Source: Saussurea involucrata
Lineage: Eukaryota; Streptophyta; Magnoliopsida; Asterales; Asteraceae
NCBI GenBank assembly: GCA_033807775.1
Contig: CM066327.1
Coordinates: forward strand, 76,266,795 to 76,330,794
Reading direction: 5' to 3'
Length of the DNA stretch: 64,000 nucleotides
Shown here piece by piece: positions 34,401-44,740 of the stretch. Position numbers and translations under genes: made by a program. The notes beneath the pieces are model-generated. The model did no database searches. It was not told the DNA's origin and was given only the letters and a program-made list of their open reading frames with translations. How positions within the stretch are numbered: the stretch's first letter is position 1; each line of letters starts with the position of its first letter.

Positions 34401-34683
34401 TTTTCTGCACGAGTTCATCTTTTTCCTTATCTAGATCTGACCAACCATCCCTGGTTGTAGGTTTTTGATGCTCAGGGATTTCAGGAGTGTCAGCTGTAGC
34501 TGGTACACGAGGTACTGTTAACATAGGGACATGAGGAGGATTATAAAGGTATTGTACGAGCTCTTTATCAGTACCCTCAAAGAAATGGATCATTCTTATT
34601 TTCCACTGAGGATACTCATTTCGTAGAAGAGATGGTGGTTTGGTTAATGAACCAGTTGTGAACAAATTTTGTGCGTTTGTCAT
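31438..34683 (-). CDS. gag: Copia C Gag with two zinc knuckles
   Basis: An uninterrupted 1081-codon ORF. It has the N-terminal copia gag region (residues about 1-240, with IMAIPNDLFQSLDAC and QLEGGAKTQKNRRAQ) and a highly charged Arg/Asp-rich linker with RQRSDDR-type repeats. Two CCHC knuckles follow (CYKCGKPGHYANEC near residue 372, CYNCGKPGHFANEC near 410). Copia-1 has one knuckle, so this family duplicated it. A coiled coil (about 500-640) and Ser/Asp/Glu-rich sequence follow, ending WVPKTL-stop. Its intactness contrasts with the damaged pol after it. It is probably the nucleocapsid precursor; the part after the knuckles has no known function. Confidence 0.9.
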   Translation of the reverse strand: MTNAQNLFTTGSLTKPPSLLRNEYPQWKIRMIHFFEGTDKELVQYLYNPPHVPMLTVPRVPATADTPEIPEHQKPTTRDGWSDLDKEKDELVQKTKRILIMAIPNDLFQSLDACESAYDLWKELEKQLEGGAKTQKNRRAQYINEYYAFKALITESLQTTYDRFNSLINNCKKFGIHITSEENNVMFLKSLNEEWLQLSMSLQTNQDLDSWTLSDLYGTLAGQEPQVAQAKTLTIAPLALVGKSTEEIGRSRKERATEEKKKEKKKKVVVVDSEDEEIMEEGEITLASIATSLALLTREFRGNQKSSGNDRYGRDNRERREDRSRRERGRREESAGRQRSDDRSNDQQRSSERYNRGNDRQRSDDKASYTPRECYKCGKPGHYANECISEKGGDRQKSDDRADNTSQNQGCYNCGKPGHFANECRSRPNRPQKDSAFYKKKAEYYAQKSLMANKVVNKEDWESDTTSDDEYTNNALFCGMAEISSDSDTEVSTLNSTSSTTEVELLKIKTGNIELKKTCDDIQKKLTFYEREARLLTEEKAKTFKENEELEAHWNKNLFPLKEKISELNTSLKSKTKELSDSESDRLNILALKEYFQKEREVLWQDLLRRDVLIKNYRDAQKVYEKINTQIGRRGIGYSDINQGTGNKRNKPLSSLFALGKINKPNFPNLISVSKRVKVFVEPHLRKPMKMINVWFKNTDLSPSTSVKRGSKPKRYLKTQDQIGIFKFGKSETQTQVAFICTIDSEKKLSAEVLEFKPIFSEEKLRNIIKKEIMEIGKIDILKNLCTPSTDQKLSEEILSDTSVDLESNFSDEESKYDTCSESSASVERNIDDSTSVYEDDSSSDESETDIIEKVPCDSEVIKQTSEVLNRTIPPKEKITGIPICPDFLDMCIQAKTSIELENFKQQKLMSTQNPKDSKFLKPLKIKEKPTWQQKGKWPKPNKSFSSVAVKSTEFHHRRDIQKAATNKDFCQQSNLHKSSCNRKPYARIECNASVAQFKAFNKNFKQITFDVLYCHCFDLMFKLNNHFCSSNCFLSAPKSNIKEKQTDSSTKDKMYFKNAKANLKNSDETGSIWIWVPKTL

Positions 34684-34973
34684 TTTAAGAGTAGAAAGTT
34701 TCAGAATAAAGATATGACACGAAAAAGTACGAAAGAATTATCTGGAAAGATTTTCTGGGTTTGGAAGCTCTTAACAGTGCACTTTTATGGAGTTTTAACT
34801 AAAGAAACATTTTCTCTAGATTTACCAAATATCGAATAAATCGAAAATGGCTGAAAAATAGAATCTTTTTGAAGGAATGAATAACAGGTTAAAATCAGAC
34901 CACATTTCTACCAATAATCTTGTTAAACGAGGATCGCTTGATATTGAAAACCAAGCTTGGCTCTGATACCAAT
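34684..34973 (-). other. C leader and Met-tRNA primer binding site
   Basis: Untranslated leader. In minus sense TGGTATCAGAGCC (34971-34959) lies two bases after the LTR, the standard plant copia primer site. Confidence 0.85.
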
Positions 34974-35775
34974 TATTGGTTCCCGTATTTGATTAACAAA
35001 GATTATCTAATCTATTAGTTCAAATAAGATGTGTTGCGGAAGCGTATTTGAAGAACTAACAAATATGTTTATATAGAAACAACACAAAATACCAAATAAA
35101 CAGTATATGAAGAACAGATGAATATCTCAAAGATTACTGTATTTGATTAAGAACACTAAGAACATATTTGACGTTAATTGTGTGCAAGTGTTTTTGCGTA
35201 GAAGATTATGCGTGTAAAAGTGGGTGTTGTTCTTATGTCTTGTGATGGTTGTCTATTAGGAAGAACTCAACATGAGTCTTCCTTTTATACTACCACAAAA
35301 GATCTATTCTAGACAAAAAGGACTATTGCTACAGGAAAGAAGGGATGGTATTAACAGTTGGAAAACTGCATGCATTAAATGCGCTAATATCAACTTGGAA
35401 GATGGTCCTATCGGAGTATGACACGTGTAGGAGTCAGACCATGCCTTGTACAAGTTGACGAACGGACCCTGGAACAATAGCAAGATATTCCTGTAATAGT
35501 GGTAAGATATTCCTGTAACAGTGGTAAGATATTATAAATATCTTCCATGTCTTCAGTCTTTTCCGCAGAGCTTCTGTCAAGGGTGGCAGAGGTTCTGTGA
35601 CTTGATTCTTCTGATAGCAGTCTTCTTTAGTTCTGTCTGGTCTTGGTGTTTCTTGAATGATCTTCTTATTTACTTCGGCAGAGCTTCTGTGGCACTCCGC
35701 AGAGCTTCTGTGGAAGTCTTCTATACTTGGCCTATTTTTCAATGCTTCTAATATTAAGAATATTTGGAGCTAACA
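34974..35775 (-). repeat. Copia C 5' LTR
   Basis: In minus sense it starts TGTTAGCTCC and ends near AACCAATA, a probable decayed CA terminus. A TATAAAAG box is at 35289-35282 (minus) and CACGTG at 35422-35427. GCAGAGCTTCTG inverted motifs repeat near 35568, 35679 and 35699, with a variant near 35587. It abuts Athila D at 35776. Confidence 0.82.
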
Positions 35776-38700
35776 TCCATCTAGAAAACAATAGAATTCT
35801 TTTCCCGCTAACCTATCGAGCATTTGGTCGATGAAAGGTAGGGGAAAATGGTCTTTCTTAGTGGCTAGGTTGAGTTGTCTATAGTCCATGCATATTCTCC
35901 ACCCCGTGACAGTCCTAGTGGGAATGAGCTCGTTCTTTTCGTTCTTCACTACGGCCGTCCCTCCCTTTTTAGGGACACATTGGACATGGCTCACCCAACT
36001 ACTACTAGCAATGGGATAGATAATACCGGCGTCTAACCACTTCAAAACTTCTTTCTTAACTACCTCCTTCATGATGGGGTTCAACCTTCTTTGAGGTTGG
36101 ACTTTTCCAGGGTGGTCACTCTCCAAGTTAATCTTATGTTGACATAAGGAGGGGCTAATACCTCTTATGTCCGCTATGGTCCAACCAATTGCCTTCTTAT
36201 GCTTCATCAACAAATCGATCAGAAGTTTTTCTTGTTTCTCACTAAGTTTGGAAGAGATAATAACGGGAAGTTTATTATCCTTGGCGAGATAAGCATATTT
36301 TAAGTGGGAAGGCAATGGTTTAAGCTCTAACTCGGGAGGTTGTTCTATTGAAGGGGGTTGAACATCTCTATCCTTAAAGTCCAGAGGTTCAAAGGCTGCT
36401 ACCATTTCGTTACACTCATCCTCAAAAGTATCGTCACTCTCAGAGTTAGAGTGCTCACTCTCACTCCCCACTGTGGGCACTGTGTCAAGACTGTGGGTTC
36501 CAGTAATCAAACTCAAAGCAAAACAGTCTTCGGTTTCTATGTACTTAAGGGACTTGAAAACATTGAAAGTTACCTCTTGGTCATTGACTCTCATAGTGAG
36601 TTCCCCTTTGTGCACATCAATCAAAGTACGTCCGGTTGAAAGAAACGGACGCCCTAAGATGATTGGGATTTCTTTATCGGCCTCATAATCTAGAACTAGA
36701 AAATCGGCGGGGAAGATAAATTTATCCACTTGGACCAAAACGTCTTCTATTTTTCCTTTGGGGTAGGCAATGGACCGATCGGCTAGTTGTAATGTCACGG
36801 TTATGGGTCTAGCCTCTCCAATACCTAACTTGTTAAAAATGGACAATGGCATCAAGTTGATACTAGCTCCTAAATCACAAAGTGCTTGACGTACTTCTTG
36901 TCCTCCTATTGTGCATGGAATGGTGAAACTACCCGGGTCTTTCAACTTAGGTGGAATCTTGCTAGTAAGGAGGGAACTACATTCTTCGGTCAAAGCCACA
37001 GTTTCGAACTCACCCAACTTTCTTTTTTTGTTCAAAATATCCTTTAAAAATTTAACATAGCTTGGCATTTGCTCGAGAGCCTCTACCAAGGGTATGTTAA
37101 TGTGAAGTTGCTTAAAAATGTCTAAGAATTTTTTAAACTGAACATCGACATTTTTAGTTTTCATCCTTTCAGGAAAAGGTACATTTCGTGGGTCAATTTG
37201 AGTTTGCTGTGGTGTTGGCTTTAGAACAGTAGGTTTTGGTATAAGTCCAAAAGTGGGAAGCTCAGGGACATCGGTCCTCACTGTGGGAATGACAGTGACT
37301 TGAGGAGTGGCCACTGTGGGAATCACAGTGGGTATTTGAGGCGAATCATCAGACTCAAAAACGATATCTTTCAGATCCTTCCCACTCCTAAGTGTTATGG
37401 ACTTTACGTGCTCTTTTCCTATCACCTTAGCGTGTTCGGTATCACTAGGTAACGTCCCTGATGGTCTATTCTTAACTTCGACGACTAGTTGTCCTACTTG
37501 AGTCTCTATGTTCCTAATGGCTGCTTGAGTTTGATTCATGAAACCTTTGAGAATAGATTCAAGTGATGGTTGAACCTCAGCGGCTTGAGTTCCTCGCGGT
37601 TGGAACTGTTGTGAGGATTGTCCTTGGTGAAAGTTCTGTGAGTTCTGCCCACTGTGATGTTGCTGAAATCCAGGGGGGTTGTGTGGTCTTTGCTGGACAT
37701 GACTCGCCCCGTGGGGTTGGAGTCCTGGATTACCAGCCCAAGATAAATTTGGGTGATTCCTCCACCCTGGATTATAAGTCTGCGAATATGGATTGTTCCT
37801 TGGGTTGGTCCCTATAACATTAACGGACTCGGGATTTGCTGGACAATAGTAAAAAATGTGCTCTTCTCCACTGAGGGAGCAGTTTTCGGAGAGATGAGTT
37901 GCGGAATTGACTTGGCCTCTATTTTGATTCAAAACTAATTTGGTTAAGGCCACGAGCTGCGCATTAATGGTTTAGAGTGCTTCGGAATCGATGGTGTTGG
38001 TCTTTGGTACTATTGCTCTAGGAATGGACCACTCGGTATTGTTGTTAGACACTTTTTCCAAGATTTGATATCCTTCATTGTAGGTTTTACTCGTGAATGT
38101 TCCACCGGCTGTTGCATCTAAGATGATTTTGGCTGCATTGGAAAGATCATTGTAAAAGGTTTCCAATTGGATGCAATGTGGGATGCCGTGATATGGGCAC
38201 TTTCGAAGTAAATCTTTAAATCGTTCCCATGCATCCGAAACAGCCTCATCTTCTTCTTGTCTAAACAAAATAATATCATTTCGAAACCTTACATTCCTCG
38301 TAGGAGGAAAGTATTTTTGCAAAAATTTATCAGCAAGTTCTTGCCAAGTGGTTATCGAGTGAGGTGCATGTGAGTTCAACCAAGTCTTTGCCTTATCCCT
38401 TAGTGAAAAAGGGAAAAGCCTTAACCTTAATGCTTCATCACTCACACCTTGCAATTGAAAGGAATCTGTCATTTCTAAAAACGATTTTAAGTGCGAGTGC
38501 GGATCCTCAGATGGTGATCCTCCAAACTGACCCATCGCTTGGATCATTTGAAACATCACCGGTTTGAGTTCAAAATGAGTTGCAACAGTATTGGGCCTCA
38601 AAATCCCGGAGCTTAAATCACTAGCTCCTGAAGTAGCATAGTCCCGTATTTTTCGATCTTTGCTATCGACAATCGTCACTGTGGTCTCCACTATAGGTGG

Positions 38701-38835
38701 TGGTATTGCTGCCATATTTACAGTGGGGATCACAGGGGGTTGTCGATTTGTGTTCTTGTTTTTACGTATTCTTTGAAAAGTTTTCTCTATTTCAAGATCG
38801 ATTGGTACCAAAGGTTCGTGTTGTCGCCGTGGCAT
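35776..38835 (-). pseudogene. gag-pol: Element D Gag-Pol (gag, protease, partial RT)
   Basis: ATG 38835 starts MPRRQHEPLVPID and runs through a gag core closely matching Gypsy-1. A TAA at 37972-37974 replaces a Lys codon. The frame then continues from 37971 through a degenerate knuckle (CSLSGEEHIFYYC; the second Cys is Ser), an IPTV-rich linker, protease with CDLGAS near 36880, and RT up to EFYCFLDG. It stops at the C LTR before the catalytic FMDD. It is one frame apart from that single nonsense codon, so it helps define the start and frame of the damaged Gypsy-1 copy. Confidence 0.9.
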
Positions 38836-38913
38836 GCAACACGAACAGCTTAGAAAAACGAGTTACTCGGGCTCGAACAAAAACTAATGTCTTGAGATTA
38901 AAAATCACGCCAG

Positions 38914-38931
38914 TCCCCGGCAACGGCGCCA
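38914..38931 (-). other. Element D primer binding site (tRNA-Asp)
   Basis: Plus-strand TCCCCGGCAACGGCGCCA is identical to the 3' end of plant tRNA-Asp (GTC) including CCA. Six bases separate it from the LTR. Confidence 0.9.
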
Positions 38932-38937
38932 AAAACT

Positions 38938-40523
38938 TGGTACGTGCGAAATATGTGTTTTAATCGCAGTGGGTTGCAAACTGTCCATAGTGGGAAGTGC
39001 AAGTGTACACTGTCCACTATGATCGTCACAACAAGTAATAGTTGGTAGAATACCAGAATCGAGACTGGGCAATCAAGACAATACGGTTCTCATGAGCTCC
39101 TTTTACAGGTTTCAATAACAGAAGAAACAATATTTTGGTTTGTTCGGTGAAATAGCTATTTTAACGACTTTACTAAAGATATAAAATGAGGAATGTAGGT
39201 TAGATTTTCCCTAGATTTTATATTAAATACCTGATCCTAAAAAGTGATCCTTGTACTCGAGGTAGGCATTTCCGCTAGAAAAGTCCGGTTACAAAATACT
39301 CACACCCTTAAGCAAAAATCCCATACTCTTAGTATTTATTGTTTTGTCAATGGTAATCTAAAAATGGACCTTTTAGGTCTCGATGGAATGTGGAGAGACA
39401 AATACTCTAAGTGTTTTAAATACACCAACTAGCTTGCCTACTACTCTAGTGGGTTGAGATTAGCTCACTGTGCCGACCTCACTTTCGCAAGTGTCATAAG
39501 AATTCTTTCGAATCACCGAGCATCATTCAAGCCCGTGTCATTGCGTTCTACTTATTTCTAAGTTAAGAACTAGACTTTAGATCTTTGCAAGTGATCGGCT
39601 TGTTCGCATCCATGGGTAATAATCGAGAGTGAATGACCAAAACAAGAAATATTCCAAGTATCAAGATTACTCAAGCATTTTTAATAAAATCCAGGTACTT
39701 CTCTTTCCTACATCCCAAGGGATGCTTAGCCTAACATTTCCGAAGTAAAGAAAACAAAAGAGTAGAAATTGCACATAATTAAACTGAAAGTGACTTGAAT
39801 TGAACCCACAGTGGGGAACGAGAATTCGTCCCTGTCACTGTGTACTTCGAACTACAAATTATACTAAGAATGTAAAATACAGAAATTTAAAGTTAACTAC
39901 TGCACTAAATAAGAGAACTAAAGCTAATACTAATGTAGTAGTTGAGAGATTCTAAAAATTAAGCATGGAATTAATGGCACCCAACACCTCCTTTATATAC
40001 TAGGAGAAAGGGTTGGGTATTACACAAAAATTGGGTTTGTCTATTGTGTAAGGACTGGAGAATCAAGCTGAAAATCAGCTCTTTGAATAATCCTATTATC
40101 CACCATGTTGTAGCTCTTTTACCCAATGGACCCTTCACCAAGTCAACTTCAAAGTTCAAAAGGTGTACTTGATGCCATCTAAAAGAAAGATGCCTTGTAC
40201 TTCTCCAGCCCTTATCTCAGCCAAATGAACCTTCCATTCTCCAGAATAATTACATCCCAACTAGGAGTTTCTTTGTCTTTTGTCTTTTGTCTTTTTGTTC
40301 AGCTCGATAGTGGGATCCGGAGTGGGGAACGCAAGTCCCTGCGGATAAAACGTGAAAAACACCCAAATTCCACCAAATAATTTATTAAAGACTATAGTTC
40401 ACTCTTTTTGCTCTTTTTCGTGAAATGTACCAAGAATGGGGGTTTTGAGAAGTGAAATGGCTAAAATTGACGAAATAAAATAGAAAATAAAAGGAAATAA
40501 TAACTCTAAAAATAGAGTTATCA
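38938..40523 (-). repeat. Element D 5' LTR
   Basis: It runs TGGTACGTGCG to GAGTTATCA on the plus strand. It aligns with the Gypsy-1 LTRs but is clearly diverged, with indels throughout. A minus-strand TATATAAAG box is at 39999-39991. The right flank TGTAC begins element E. Confidence 0.88.
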
Positions 40524-40900
40524 TGTACCAAAATCATCTACCTCCACATCAAATGCCAAGAAGAACAACACTCTGAAAGGTAAATTTTCTTCTACTAAAC
40601 ATATTCCTATTCATTCTGCAAATCATCTGATTTGGTTGGCACATAAGAAAATTTGTTGTTCTTACTTTGGATCAAATGATTTTGTGCATAAAGAATATAC
40701 TTCTTATTGGTACGGTACTTACAGTATTCCTTCAAAGAGATCTACACCTAACACACTATGACCCAAGTCCTATTGGGTACCAAAATCTACATAATCTGTT
40801 TTGTAAATTCATCATGTGTTGTGCTGAATGTTACATATATATCACACATATGACTGAAAACAGAAGAGAAGCGGTGAAATTGTTTTGAAGAGTATATGTA
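40524..40900 (+). pseudogene. Element E gag/protease border fragment
   Basis: The fragment encodes a decayed FGSNDFVHKEYTSYWYG segment that matches the pre-protease Cys-rich segment of F (44520-44620) and H (60630-60740). WVPK follows at 40774-40785, then two codons and TAA at 40792-40794. Protease is reduced to a DSGCSxHMTG-like trace near 40820-40860 with broken frame. After about 40900 the match ends, so PR to RNase H has been deleted. Confidence 0.65.
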
Positions 40901-40930
40901 CCATTAAGGGGGATCAAAAGAATTATTGGT

Positions 40931-41086
40931 TTCTAAACACATCAGTTTAGAACCCGGACTTCAAAGAAACGGTGGTTTCTAAACACATCAGTTTAGAACC
41001 CGAGCATAAAAGACGATGACTTCTGATTATATCAGATCAGGACTCGTACTTCAACGAGTTTGACTTCTAAATACATCCGTTTAGAA
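40931..41086 (+). repeat. Four-unit tandem hairpin array in E
   Basis: Four 22-nt inverted repeats lie at 40931-40952, 40977-40998, 41021-41042 and 41065-41086, spaced 44-46 bp. Units 1 and 2 are TTCTAAAC-ACATCA-GTTTAGAA with a perfect 8-bp stem. Unit 3 has changed both arms (TTCTGAT / ATCAGGA), and unit 4 pairs through one G-T wobble, so stem pairing survives the base changes. Confidence 0.85.
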
Positions 41087-43462
41087 CTCGTACTTCATTG
41101 TTTTAGACTTTGATTGCTATATATACTGATCTTGTTTCGTTAAGATCTTTTGCAGATTTTGAGGGGGAGCTTATCTGATTTTTAAATCAGTCTATCATGA
41201 TTTGAGGGGGAGCTTAAACATTTCACTGTAAGTATCTTCTGAACTTAATATGAGATTGTTTGAAAGAAGAACGACTTTCAAGCATGAAAAATAGTTTCTT
41301 AAATGTTCAAACCACTTCTCTAATTCAAACAAATTTTATAATGTTAGAAGTGTGATTTTAAATGATTTTTATGAATATCTCGGATTATCGTAACATCATT
41401 ATTTCTGACCGTGTCTTTCTAAAGATTAATACTTGCGTATTATCGTTTCTATATACTTTCAAGTATTCATACACACCGGTTCAGCTTCTTATTGACTTTG
41501 TTATTACCATGTCTCAAAACGAAACATGTTTCGATGGTAATACTCCCGTTTGATTTCAAATTTTGTTGAGCATCATATTCATTTCAGCGTATGAACTTAA
41601 ACGTTTCATTCAAAGATGTTTATATTTGTTCATATAAACAAAATATCCAATTCTTTGATACCCTAAACCTTACATGATTATCATTCATGTGATTTGATCT
41701 AATTGATACATTGTCAGATTCTCAAACAAGTCTTTTGAATTCATTTCATTCATTCAATATCCTTGTTTTGAGAAATCTTCAAAGATCAAATGCTCAAATC
41801 TTCATGATATTATTGAACAGCATACTTTCTGATGGCAATGTAAATCAAATGCCGATATTCTTAATTGTTCAAGATAAACTGTTGAACAACGCAACATTTT
41901 AGGACAAAATTTCATGGGAATCAGTGTGAGATATTAAAGTACTTCTATGGATCCACGTTAACCAGTGTTTCCTACCCAAGACGTTATCCTTGAGTGATTG
42001 AGGGGTGAGGGGTCAAAATCAAAGAGTGGAGGAGATTACTCATACGGTTGAGTATCTCATTGTGCTGAGGTAAAATGAAAATGAGAGTTTGGTTAGAAGT
42101 GAGCGGATTATAAACAAAAAGAGGGTGTGAGAACAGAGTTAAAAGAATAAGAGAACTCTGCACCAGCCACTTTCTGAGCCGGGCAGCCATATTACTGATT
42201 GGTTCACATTCTTTGGTGACCATCATTGAAACATGCAACTAGCCCATGCCAACTCTTGCATTTAACCCCACCAGCTACTCATTTCTTTCTTAATAAAGGA
42301 ATGTTTCAATTTTCTTGGGGACGCAACATATAATCTATCTGATCTTCACTCGGAAGGTCTAGATATTGAAAAAGAAGGAAGTTTGCCCCACCTTCGCTCT
42401 TCATTCATGCACATTGAGTCCGTGGAAAACTTGTTGCTGTCTCAACAGTTTACACATTTTGAGCCTTATTATTCAAGCATAAGTTGCTTTAATCATTTCT
42501 ACACTTGCACGTACACACAAGGAATATGTTTTCTTGTCATAACGTTCATAGAAATTTCCTTTGTGGTTTTTCGATGATTGAATGGAAGCCCTGGAGGAGT
42601 GAACATCAAAAAGCTCCTTTACAAAGTGCATTCGTTGTACTAAGTGGCTCCGTGCACCTTACAGGCATTTTAACTGATTCATTAGTTGTTTCAGGGGTAC
42701 CACTTTCATTTTGTCTGAATTTGAAAAGATTCGGATAAATATTTTTAGAAATGACAGATATTCAGATCGAAAGGAGGAGATTGTTATTGATATATTCAAA
42801 GACTGCTGAAATTGAAAAGGATTTTGATGATGATGTTGCTCACAATCATCAAAAAGGGGGAGAAGATTTGATAGTTTCAATTTCAAGATAAAGAGAAGGT
42901 TTTTGTTAAAATCAAGAAGATCGAGATAAAAAGTCAAGATGTTTCGAGAAGATTCGAAAAGGTTCAAAGTTCAAAGATTGTTCATTGTTCAAGAGATGAA
43001 GATACGCAGTTCAAGATATTCGAAAAGCTCAAAACCCCGTTAAAGGTCAAAAGCCATTTCATGTTCAAAGACCGAAGATACATTTCAAAGCTCAAAGATG
43101 CAAAGATCCGTGCTACAATGTTTCAATGATTCGTGTTACAAAGATCAGTGATACGAAGATTCAAGAAGATGAAGATTTTGGTTGAAGACTTTGACCTACA
43201 CCGCAAAGATGTGAAGTTTGCGATTCGAGACTTTGATGATTATTTGATTTTGAAGATCCAGTTGAAGACTAAAGTTGTCAAATTGGATTTCTGAAGACAA
43301 CGCCTACTTGAAGATTCTTCAGAGTTGTTTTTCGAAGATTGATATTCCTTCAAAGCGAAGAGGAAGATTGTTCAAAGAGCTAAAGTGTTGAAGATTTGAA
43401 GATCACAAAGAGCTGAAGACTATCGTCATCAATTTTTAAATCTTGAATCCATAGGGGGAGAT
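41087..43462 (+). other. E 3' non-coding region and PPT
   Basis: No supported ORF. GAGGGGGAGCTT occurs twice (near 41160 and 41202), like displaced PPT copies, and AAAAGGGGGAGAA occurs near 42853. The stretch 42890-43440 is purine-rich with recurrent TTCAAAGAT/GAAGATT words. The final PPT is at 43449-43462. The segment 41940-42600 resembles nothing I recognise. A decayed accessory gene is likely but not demonstrable. Confidence 0.5.
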
Positions 43463-43789
43463 TGTTAGTGCATAAAATGTATTCAAGATTAAGTGTTTAA
43501 TTATAAAGGGTCAAAGCATTGTAAAAGTTAAAGTAGAAGCATTAAAGGTCAAAGTCAAGGCAATTAGAGTGGAAAGTCAATATGTATAAATAAGATGTTG
43601 TAATAGAATTAGAGAGTAAGTCATTCATACGTGCATTGAGATAGAGGAGTGAGAAACATAGAGGGATGACATCCTAGAGAGAGAAGTTAGAGAGAGAAAG
43701 TGGATCTCAATCTCATATTGCATTCTTTCTCTAATTCAATGAAGATCTCTTGAGTTTATCATTGTTACTTGATTATATCTGGGATCACA
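43463..43789 (+). repeat. Copia E 3' LTR
   Basis: A 327-bp LTR from TGTTAGTGCATAAAATG to CTGGGATCACA, with TATAAATA at 43585-43592. It is followed by the gag-region sequence of F, with no primer site, so it is a 3' LTR at an insertion junction. Confidence 0.82.
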
Positions 43790-44725
43790 AAAAATACGAT
43801 GTCTGATTTTGAGAATGATTTCAATCTTGAACGAGCACAATATGAAATTGAGAAAGTCATTTTTGAAAATGAAAAACAATTTTTTGAAGAGAAAATAAAT
43901 GAGCTTTCTCGAGAAGTAAATGAATTGGAAATTGCTTTGGCAAAAGAAAGAAAAGAATTTGCTTTTCAATCGTGGTTCACTCCTGAAAATTCTTCTTCGT
44001 CTAAAAAGGATTTTGAAGTGCACAATGTTGATTCAGATTCAGATTCAGAGGATTTTCAATCTAACCCTACTTCTAAAGAGAAATCAAAGCCTGTGGTTAG
44101 TGAAAAAGGAAAGGCTTGTTCGTTTGATTTTTCAAAGAAACTTCCAGACCATAAAGCCTTTGTTTTGAAAGATGAAAAATCTTCAAGTATTTTTTGTAAG
44201 GGAGAGTGTTCAAACACGAAGAAAGAACCTATTTCTGAACAACCTTTAAAGAAAAGAAAGAAGAATAGAAAGTCAAAGAAAAACACTTCTCATAGTTCTA
44301 AATTTTCTGACTCTAAATTTTCTGATTTCTCAGATAATTCTGTGAATGAGAAGAATGGAAAGCGAGAATGGCGGGTAAAGCAAAAGAATTCTTTACCGAC
44401 CAAGCAGAATGTCAAAAACAATAGTTTTTCAAATAAGAAACAATTTGTTGCTAGTGATAAACGACATCTTGTAACTCCTTACAAGCGTTATTCAAACAAC
44501 CAATTGTTGAAATTCTCGAATGAAGAATGTTTTTGTTCTGCTTGTGGTCGTAATAATCTGTTTGCTAAACTTGGTTCTTGTTGTTGGTTTAATTCCTATC
44601 ATATTCCAAATGATTTTGATAAAACCAGTGCTTTCAAGAAAAAGAGATCAACAGTTTCCAAATAGGTATCTCAAACAACTTACCAAAAAGGACCCATCTT
44701 TAAATGGGTACCTAAAAATGTTTAA
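43790..44725 (+). pseudogene. Element F gag C-terminal region
   Basis: ORF 43769-44665 begins inside the E LTR; element sequence starts at 43790. It encodes a coiled coil (ERAQYEIEKVIFENEKQFF), an acidic Ser/Asp stretch, a Lys/Arg-rich cluster (KKRKKNRKSKK) and a Cys-containing segment (CFCSACGRNNLF) near 44530. A TAG at 44663-44665 precedes the conserved WVPK (44705-44716), two codons and TAA (44723-44725). No CCHC knuckle is present because the upstream gag is missing. Confidence 0.72.
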
Positions 44726-44740
44726 TCTGGTTGTTTGTAG
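44705..44740 (+). other. Gag/Pol junction of F: WVPK, stop, acceptor-like tract
   Basis: WVPK, two codons, TAA (44723-44725), then TCTGGTTGTTTGTAG ending at 44740, then the protease reading WYLDSGCSKHMTG in the same frame. Confidence 0.6.

Larger units (their letters stand above)
30247..35775 (-). mobile_element. Copia C, 5' half of a minus-strand Ty1/copia element
   Basis: In minus sense: 5' LTR (35775-34974), Met-tRNA primer site, gag with two zinc knuckles, protease, and part of integrase. It is then cut at 30247 by the end of the B LTR. RT, RNase H, accessory gene and 3' LTR are missing from the window and should lie left of it if the nesting is intact. The gag is similar to Copia-1 throughout (GSLTKPPSLLRNEYPQWKIRM). 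Confidence 0.85.
35776..40523 (-). mobile_element. Athila-like element D, 5' half
   Basis: The same family as Gypsy-1 on the minus strand: 5' LTR (38938-40523), exact tRNA-Asp primer site, gag, protease and the first part of RT. Copia C inserted in RT at 35776. The rest, including the other LTR, lies outside the window. It carries four exact CCCACTGTG-type motifs (36467, 37324, 37648, 39807). Confidence 0.88.
40524..43789 (+). mobile_element. Copia E remnant (A family)
   Basis: This contains the gag/protease border, a hairpin array, about 2.4 kb of non-coding DNA, a PPT and a 3' LTR. INT, RT and RNase H are deleted or decayed beyond recognition. The end (CTTGAATCCATAGGGGGAGAT, then TGTTAGTGCATA) matches A. 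Element D interrupts it on the left. Confidence 0.75.

Noticed and set aside
41940..42600. Possible host gene fragment inside E
   Set aside because: No ORF over about 100 codons, no recognised domain and no splice structure; I could not support a gene.
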